Source: DYGX01 sp035325905
GTDB lineage: Bacteria > Chloroflexota > Anaerolineae > Aggregatilineales > Aggregatilineaceae
Assembly: GCA_035325905.1 (NCBI GenBank)
Contig: DAOKYY010000008.1
Coordinates: forward strand, 1 to 64,000
Length of the DNA: 64,000 nt
Reading direction: 5' to 3'
The translations under genes and the position numbers were made by a program. The notes beneath the pieces are model-generated. The model ran no database searches. It worked only from the letters and a program-made list of their open reading frames with translations, and was not told the origin of the DNA. Below are positions 59,593 through 64,000 of the stretch, one piece after another (positions within the stretch are counted from its first letter, which is position 1; each line of letters begins with the position of its first letter).

Positions 59593-60329
59593 AGCCGTTG
59601 CAGCTCCCGGTATTTCTGGAATTCGTACCAGGCCATCAGCAGGCTGAGGCGCAGCCCGTGCAGGCCGTCGCGGTAGCCCTTGTGCGTGATGAAGCGCCAG
59701 GTGAACTGGCGCAGCGGCATCGTCACGAACTTGTGCGGGCGCGGCCTGATCCCCTGTTGCTTCAGTATCTCGGCGTCGTAGCGGACGTAGCGGCTCTGCT
59801 TCTCGCGGAACTGGCGCAAGGTCGTGTAGTTGTAATGCCTGAACGGCTCGGTGAGATACCCCGGCTCGCCGTCGAGCAGCACCAATTCGTGCACCTCGCG
59901 CGCGGGGTCGTAACGCGCGCGCCCCCGGCGCAGCAGGCGCATCTGGTAGTCCGGGTACCACCCGGCGTGGCGCGTCAGGCGGCCAAAAATGTAGTTGTCA
60001 CGCGGAATCCAATACCCGTGACGCGCGGGCGCGCTCAGCGTAGCGCGGATTTCGGCGGCCTGGGCCGGGCTGGAACGCTCGTCCGCATCGATGAACAGCA
60101 CCCAGTCCACCTCGACCGCGTCCAGCGCGGCGTTGCGCTGCGAGGCGTAGCCTTTCCAGGCGTGCTGCAAAACCTCGGCGCCCGCCGCCTCGGCCAGCGG
60201 GACGGTCTGATCGTCGCTGAACGAATCGAACACGACGATCCGGTCAGCCCACCGCACGCTGTCGATACAGGCGGCGATGTGCGCCTGTTCGTTGTGGGTG
60301 AGGATCACGGCGGCGAGGGGTGTGGTCAC
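59577..60329 (-). CDS. Family 2 glycosyltransferase, WaaE/KdtX-like
   Basis: A 250-residue GT-A enzyme. It starts LAAVILTHNEQAHIAACIDSV with the NTP-sugar loop, contains RIVVFDSFSDDQT, and the metal-binding DADE in WVLFIDADERSS (about 78-89). The C-terminal part, with the WYPDYQMRLLRR segment and KYRELQRLY, is like the lipopolysaccharide-core glucosyltransferases WaaE and related enzymes. No membrane helix. It lies 6 nt downstream of another family 2 enzyme and is likely co-transcribed with it. Confidence 0.9.
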   Translation of the reverse strand: MTTPLAAVILTHNEQAHIAACIDSVRWADRIVVFDSFSDDQTVPLAEAAGAEVLQHAWKGYASQRNAALDAVEVDWVLFIDADERSSPAQAAEIRATLSAPARHGYWIPRDNYIFGRLTRHAGWYPDYQMRLLRRGRARYDPAREVHELVLLDGEPGYLTEPFRHYNYTTLRQFREKQSRYVRYDAEILKQQGIRPRPHKFVTMPLRQFTWRFITHKGYRDGLHGLRLSLLMAWYEFQKYRELQRLYWYS

Positions 60330-60335
60330 GCCTGG

Positions 60336-61298
60336 TCACATCCTTTGCACGGCGCGATAGGCTTCGATCAGCTCGTCGCGCTGCCCGGCGGTCAGCTCGC
60401 CGCGCTGGAACGCGCGCTTGGCGGCGGCGATCTGGCGCGACATCCCGGCGCGGATGATCCAGCGCGCGGCGCGGCGCACGAGCGGCGGATGGTGCTTGTC
60501 GTACAGGCGCAGGCGGCTGCGCCACAGGTTGATCACGCTCTGCGGGCGGGCCTGGCGCGTGCTCTGCCCGCTCAGGTGGGTGACATGCGCCGCCGGGACG
60601 CAGTAAATCTCGTACCCCGCCGCGCGAATTCGGATGCTCCAGTCGATTTCCTCGCAGTACATCGTGAACTGCTCGTCAAACACGCCGGTGTCCAAGATCG
60701 CCTCGCGGCGCAGCATCATCGTCGCGCCGAGCGTATGATCGACCGGGAACGGCTCCCCGACGGCGTAGGCCGCGCGCGGATAGCGCCCGTTGAGTGCGCT
60801 GTCGTGCAGGCGTAGCGGCACCGGGAGGAGATCGATCACGAGCTGCGCCAGCCCTGGAAAGCGAAAGGCGCTGTGCTGAAACGCGCCGCTTTCGTAGGTC
60901 AGGCGCGCCCCGACCGCGCCCGCGCGCGGCAGGCTGAACAGCGCGTCGAACAGCGCGCGCGTAGCGCCGGGATGCGTGAGCGTATCCGGGTTCAGCAGGT
61001 AAACGGCGCGCGGCGTCTCGTCGGGCGGCGTCTCGGCGCCCGGTCCGAAGCCGAGCGCGCGCAGCGCGAGATTGTTGCCCGCCGCGAAGCCGAGGTTCTG
61101 CGCGCTATCGATCACGTGCGTTTGCGGGAACAGCCGGCGCACGATATCGGCTGTGCCGTCGGTCGAGGCGTTATCCACCAGCCAGACGTCGGCGCCCGGC
61201 CCGTGCGCGTCGAGATCGGCGTAGAGCGTGCGCAGCGCGTTGAGCGTCAGGTCGCGGGTGTTCCACGAGACGATGATCACGGCGAGGTCGGCAGGCAT
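60336..61298 (-). CDS. Family 2 glycosyltransferase, rhamnosyltransferase-like
   Basis: A 320-residue GT-A enzyme. The N-terminal motif is LAVIIVSWNTRDLTLNALRTL; the nucleotide-binding segment is VWLVDNASTDGTADIVRR, and the DxD-like metal site lies in AVYLLNPDTLT. A later MYCEEIDWSIRIRAAGYEI (near 225-243) holds the conserved ED-type catalytic region. This pattern is typical of rhamnosyl- and galactofuranosyltransferases of surface polysaccharides. No membrane helix. The upstream gene is 15 nt away on the same strand. Confidence 0.9.
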   Translation of the reverse strand: MPADLAVIIVSWNTRDLTLNALRTLYADLDAHGPGADVWLVDNASTDGTADIVRRLFPQTHVIDSAQNLGFAAGNNLALRALGFGPGAETPPDETPRAVYLLNPDTLTHPGATRALFDALFSLPRAGAVGARLTYESGAFQHSAFRFPGLAQLVIDLLPVPLRLHDSALNGRYPRAAYAVGEPFPVDHTLGATMMLRREAILDTGVFDEQFTMYCEEIDWSIRIRAAGYEIYCVPAAHVTHLSGQSTRQARPQSVINLWRSRLRLYDKHHPPLVRRAARWIIRAGMSRQIAAAKRAFQRGELTAGQRDELIEAYRAVQRM

Positions 61299-61313
61299 AT
61301 CGCTCTCGCCGCG

Positions 61314-62471
61314 TCACGGCCGAAAGGCCATGTCCCACCCGGCGTCGTCCAGCCAGCGGCGCAACCCGGCCAGCCCGCCCGCGTCGACTGGAACCGCGCC
61401 GGACGCGTCAAACCAGCGCGCGAGCGCCGCAGGGTTGTCGTCCAGGTGCGCGGCCACTGCCGCTTCCAGCTCCTCACGGAGCGGGCGCAGTTCCCCGGCT
61501 GGCAGCGCGGACTCCGGCGCGGCGACCCACAGTCCATAGGGGATGGCATAGCGCGGGAAGCTCAGAGAGGTATTTTCCTCGTCGGGCAGAGTCGGATCGC
61601 CTCCGCCGACCAGCACGTGCAGCCGCTCGCGCGGATTTTCGTCGCGCACCGGCAGCGGGTCCAGCAGCGCCTCCAGCCTGCCGGCCGGCAAGGCGAGCGC
61701 GGCGCACTCACCGGCCATGAGCGCGTCGAATGCCGCGCTTTCACCGGGATACACGGCGCTGTGCGACATCTGCGCCAGCGCGTTGAACCCTTCCGCCTGG
61801 AGCATTAGCGCGGAGACGGCCCAGGCGTCGAGATCGCCCTCCACCCGGCAGGCCACCTGTCCGGCCAGATCTGCCGGGCGAGTCACGTCCGCCGGTACCA
61901 CGACCTCGTAAACCGCGCCGATCGTCGTGCCGGCGTCGCCTTCGCGGATCAGCGCCAGCATCGGCTGAGCGCCGCAGGCGCGGGCGGCTGCCGCGTAGGT
62001 GAAGGCGCTGACCCAGGCCGTGACCGGGGCGCCGCTGCACAGCGCGCGCAGGGCCGCCGGCTCGTCTAGCGTCACGGCCTGGACCTCGATATCGTCTGCC
62101 AGATTCAGCGTCTGGCTGAGCGGCTGTAGCGCATCTGCGACCGCCTGCGCGAGCGCGGCCCGATCGCTGGCAGACGGTCCGCGCCCGCCGGGCAGCGCGA
62201 AGGCGATGGTCAGGGGGCGCTCCTGCCCGCCGAGCAGCGCGATCGGCCGATCCAGCGGGGGAAGGGCGGTTGAGCGCGGCGTGGGCGTCGGCGGGATAGG
62301 CGTCGGCGGGCGTGGCGTCGCCGGAGCCGACCCGGCTCCGCTACATGCTGCCGCCAGCAGCGCAAGCGCGAGGAGAGCCATCCCTACACAGGCGCGATGC
62401 CTGCCTGCCGAGTGCCAAAGTCGCCGGTTAATGGGGCACCTCCCTGCCGCTGCCGCCGAACCTGCTCCCAT
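61314..62471 (-). CDS. Substrate-binding lipoprotein of phosphonate/phosphate (PhnD) type
   Basis: A protein of about 385 residues with a signal peptide ending in LALLAAAC, a good lipobox, so it is a lipoprotein. A Pro/Thr-rich linker (TPRPPTPIPPTPTPRSTALP) follows the anchor cysteine. The binding domain, about residues 95-330, has LTIAFALPGGRGPSASDRAALAQAVADAL at its start (given in part) and VTAWVSAFTYAAAA with TIGAVYEVVVP, as in PhnD-type periplasmic proteins. No transporter genes are adjacent. The start is uncertain: ATG 62471 keeps an Arg-rich n-region, while ATG 62381 gives a very short signal sequence. Confidence 0.82.
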   Translation of the reverse strand: MGAGSAAAAGRCPINRRLWHSAGRHRACVGMALLALALLAAACSGAGSAPATPRPPTPIPPTPTPRSTALPPLDRPIALLGGQERPLTIAFALPGGRGPSASDRAALAQAVADALQPLSQTLNLADDIEVQAVTLDEPAALRALCSGAPVTAWVSAFTYAAAARACGAQPMLALIREGDAGTTIGAVYEVVVPADVTRPADLAGQVACRVEGDLDAWAVSALMLQAEGFNALAQMSHSAVYPGESAAFDALMAGECAALALPAGRLEALLDPLPVRDENPRERLHVLVGGGDPTLPDEENTSLSFPRYAIPYGLWVAAPESALPAGELRPLREELEAAVAAHLDDNPAALARWFDASGAVPVDAGGLAGLRRWLDDAGWDMAFRP

Positions 62472-62523
62472 AATAATGGAGCGTGGCGCTCGCTGCAAGC
62501 GCGCCAGAGTCCTGCTCGATCGG

Positions 62524-63915
62524 CTACTGGACCGTGATAGTGCCTTCCTGCGCGATCAGCTCCACCGGGCGGCGCCCGACCTGCGCCTGCGTCACCGCGA
62601 CATCCTCATGAATCAGCCCCGCCCAGCAGTCTTGAGGGTTGAGCGCGGGGATCAGCTCGGTCATCCGCACCGCGCCCCAGACTTCGGCGCGCTGGCCCGG
62701 CTCCAGGTAGTAATAAACGCGCCCGCTCACCTCGTCCTCGACCGTCGTCAGCTCCTCGATCGGGCCGAGCGCCCAGCGCCAGGGGAAGTCGCTCAACACG
62801 GTCTCGCAGTTAATGCCGACACGCCATGCGCCGGACTCGCGGTACTCGCCCATCGTCGCCGTGACCTGCCCGAACTGGTACACCGTGCCTGGGAACGGCC
62901 CCGCAGTGCGGATCGGCGTGGTGCCGTAGTTGTAGACGGTCAGCTTAAAAACCAGCAGGTCGCCCTTCTGCATCGTCAGCTTCGTCAGCTCGGACGAGAC
63001 GCCCTCTGGCAGCGCGATCGTTTTGCCCTGCGTTTCAAGGTCGGAGTAATACGCCGGGTCGTACGGTGCGGTCGTGAAGACGACCGTTGCGCCGGTCGTC
63101 TGTGGCACGATCTCGACCTTCGGCAGCCCGCTGTCCTTGATCGTGACCTGGCTCTCGCGGACGATCCGCTGGCCGACCTTATCCTGCGCGACAGCGAAGA
63201 CCCGGTAGGTGCCATCAGGCGGGGGCTGGAGGTTCTGATCGACCCCGCCATCATAATCGTACTCGTGGCTGCCGGCTTCGCCGGGGTCGCGGCCCCGCTC
63301 GCGCTCCGGCAGGTAAATGCGCAGCCCTTGCTCGTCTTCAAGAAACACCTGCAAAGCGGCGTCTTTTTCGAGATAGACGTTGACGTTAACCCGGTCCCCG
63401 ATACCGTCCTGATTCGGCGTGAAAACATCCGGGGCGATCTCAAACGAGCGGATGACCGGCAGCGCGGTGTCGGCCTTGACGACCGCCAGCGCGCCGGTCT
63501 TCTCGACGCGCTCGTCCTCGTTGGTCGCGGCAATAGTCCACGTATACTGCCCGTTCGGGATCAGGCGTGTCTCGATCGTGCCGGGGATATCCTCGCCGGG
63601 GCGCGCGTAGCCCCCGACCACGCCGCTGAACGCCACGCGATAGTCTCCCGCGATGCGCCGCTCGTCCCGCCGGAAGTAGTACCGTTCTCCGGCCGCGTTA
63701 TCGAGGTAAATGCTGATTTGCGCCGGGCGGGCGAGCCGGTAAGTAATGAAGGTGATGTCGTCCTGCCCATCGGCATTGGGCGAGATCGATATGCTCTCGA
63801 ACGTCGCGTCGCGCAACAGCGGCAACGGCGGGCGCAGCAGCAGGTATCCCGCCGCACCAACCAGGAGCGCGACAGCCAGCGCCGCGAAGATCGTGAGCAT
63901 TCGGGGTAGGGGCAT
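62524..63915 (-). CDS. Membrane-anchored surface protein with SPNxDGxxD beta domains
   Basis: A 463-residue protein with a single N-terminal helix (about 8-27) and an extracytoplasmic part of beta-sandwich style. Two segments, ISISPNADGQDDITFITYRL (about 43-62) and APDVFTPNQDGIGDRVNVNV (about 158-177), match the SPNxDGxxD opening of FlgD/CHU_C-like Ig domains, in which acidic residues may bind calcium. The C-terminal 200 residues contain WRVGINCETVLSDFPWRW and QDCWAGLIHEDVAV, with two cysteines that could pair; this part is not recognised. ATG 63915 follows AGGAG at the right distance. The sugar-transfer genes downstream suggest a surface-polymer setting. Confidence 0.85.
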   Translation of the reverse strand: MPLPRMLTIFAALAVALLVGAAGYLLLRPPLPLLRDATFESISISPNADGQDDITFITYRLARPAQISIYLDNAAGERYYFRRDERRIAGDYRVAFSGVVGGYARPGEDIPGTIETRLIPNGQYTWTIAATNEDERVEKTGALAVVKADTALPVIRSFEIAPDVFTPNQDGIGDRVNVNVYLEKDAALQVFLEDEQGLRIYLPERERGRDPGEAGSHEYDYDGGVDQNLQPPPDGTYRVFAVAQDKVGQRIVRESQVTIKDSGLPKVEIVPQTTGATVVFTTAPYDPAYYSDLETQGKTIALPEGVSSELTKLTMQKGDLLVFKLTVYNYGTTPIRTAGPFPGTVYQFGQVTATMGEYRESGAWRVGINCETVLSDFPWRWALGPIEELTTVEDEVSGRVYYYLEPGQRAEVWGAVRMTELIPALNPQDCWAGLIHEDVAVTQAQVGRRPVELIAQEGTITVQ

Positions 63916-64000
63916 AGAGTTTCTCCTGAAGTCGGCGCGATTATGCCATGTCCGCCGGGTTTGATCCACTCAGCCGGGGCGCGTGTCAGCCGGGCGCGGG

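Overview
The window reads as GC-rich chromosomal DNA of a respiring, non-pathogenic bacterium, most likely a member of the Chloroflexota (Anaerolineae-like). That assignment is an inference from gene content and style: a complete 14-subunit complex I operon, secreted proteins with Thr/Pro-rich (TPTPT) linkers, a Tad-type cluster led by a CpaB-like SAF protein, a cytoplasmic DegS-like sensor kinase, and very tight gene packing with ATGA/TGATG overlaps. I see no insertion sequence, prophage, CRISPR array or broken gene; it is a core-genome style region with several unusual proteins.

Layout. 174-17259: a promoter flanked by two palindromes drives nuoABCDE-[GNAT]-F-[TPR-like]-GHIJKLMN, a whole NADH:quinone oxidoreductase with two extra small genes inserted. 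NuoJ carries a ~220-residue extracytoplasmic insert that looks like two DUF4397-type repeats, and NuoL has acidic and His-rich loop insertions. 17413-19124: methyltransferase and membrane-anchored short-chain dehydrogenase. 19121-21290 (minus): ECF sigma factor, membrane anti-sigma-like protein and a Nudix hydrolase, in that transcriptional order. 21329-21503: tRNA-Leu(CAA) with promoter and terminator. 21646-22937: two tandem paralogous membrane-anchored proteins. 23013-24719 (minus): orphan peptide-type ABC substrate-binding protein. 24943-27839: FHA protein, GNAT acetyltransferase, PspC protein and LiaF-like membrane protein.

27940-28390: a strong promoter, an 18-codon leader ORF overlapping a terminator, then a small SWIM zinc-finger protein. 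28585-32396: flippase-like LPG-synthase-TM protein, FAD amine oxidase/UGM-like enzyme and UDP-glucose dehydrogenase. 32515-35506: paired M16 peptidase subunits (one active, one lacking the zinc motif) and AcpS. 35507-36790: a complete cobalamin riboswitch with terminator controlling a secreted alpha-toroid protein, a good candidate for an extracellular B12-binding protein. 36908-37960: threonine dehydrogenase. 37977-39081 (minus): HEXXH metallopeptidase-like protein and small acidic partner. 39241-41055: universal-stress/DUF389 fusion. 41079-48578: five consecutive polytopic GT-C-like glycosyltransferases in one operon.

48726-50573: NarL-type response regulator and soluble histidine kinase with a degenerate N-box. 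50789-56944: CpaB/TadZ/CpaF/TadB/TadC secretion motor genes without pilin, peptidase or outer-membrane genes nearby. 57005-59592: ComFC-like phosphoribosyltransferase, long ribosome hibernation factor and a nucleotidyltransferase-like protein. 59577-63915 (minus): two family-2 glycosyltransferases, a lipoprotein of phosphonate-binding type and a membrane-anchored beta-sandwich protein with SPNxDGxxD motifs.

Gene starts were chosen on ribosome-binding sites and overlaps, and in several cases differ from the longest open frame. Promoter and terminator calls come from reading motifs by eye, not from a calculation.
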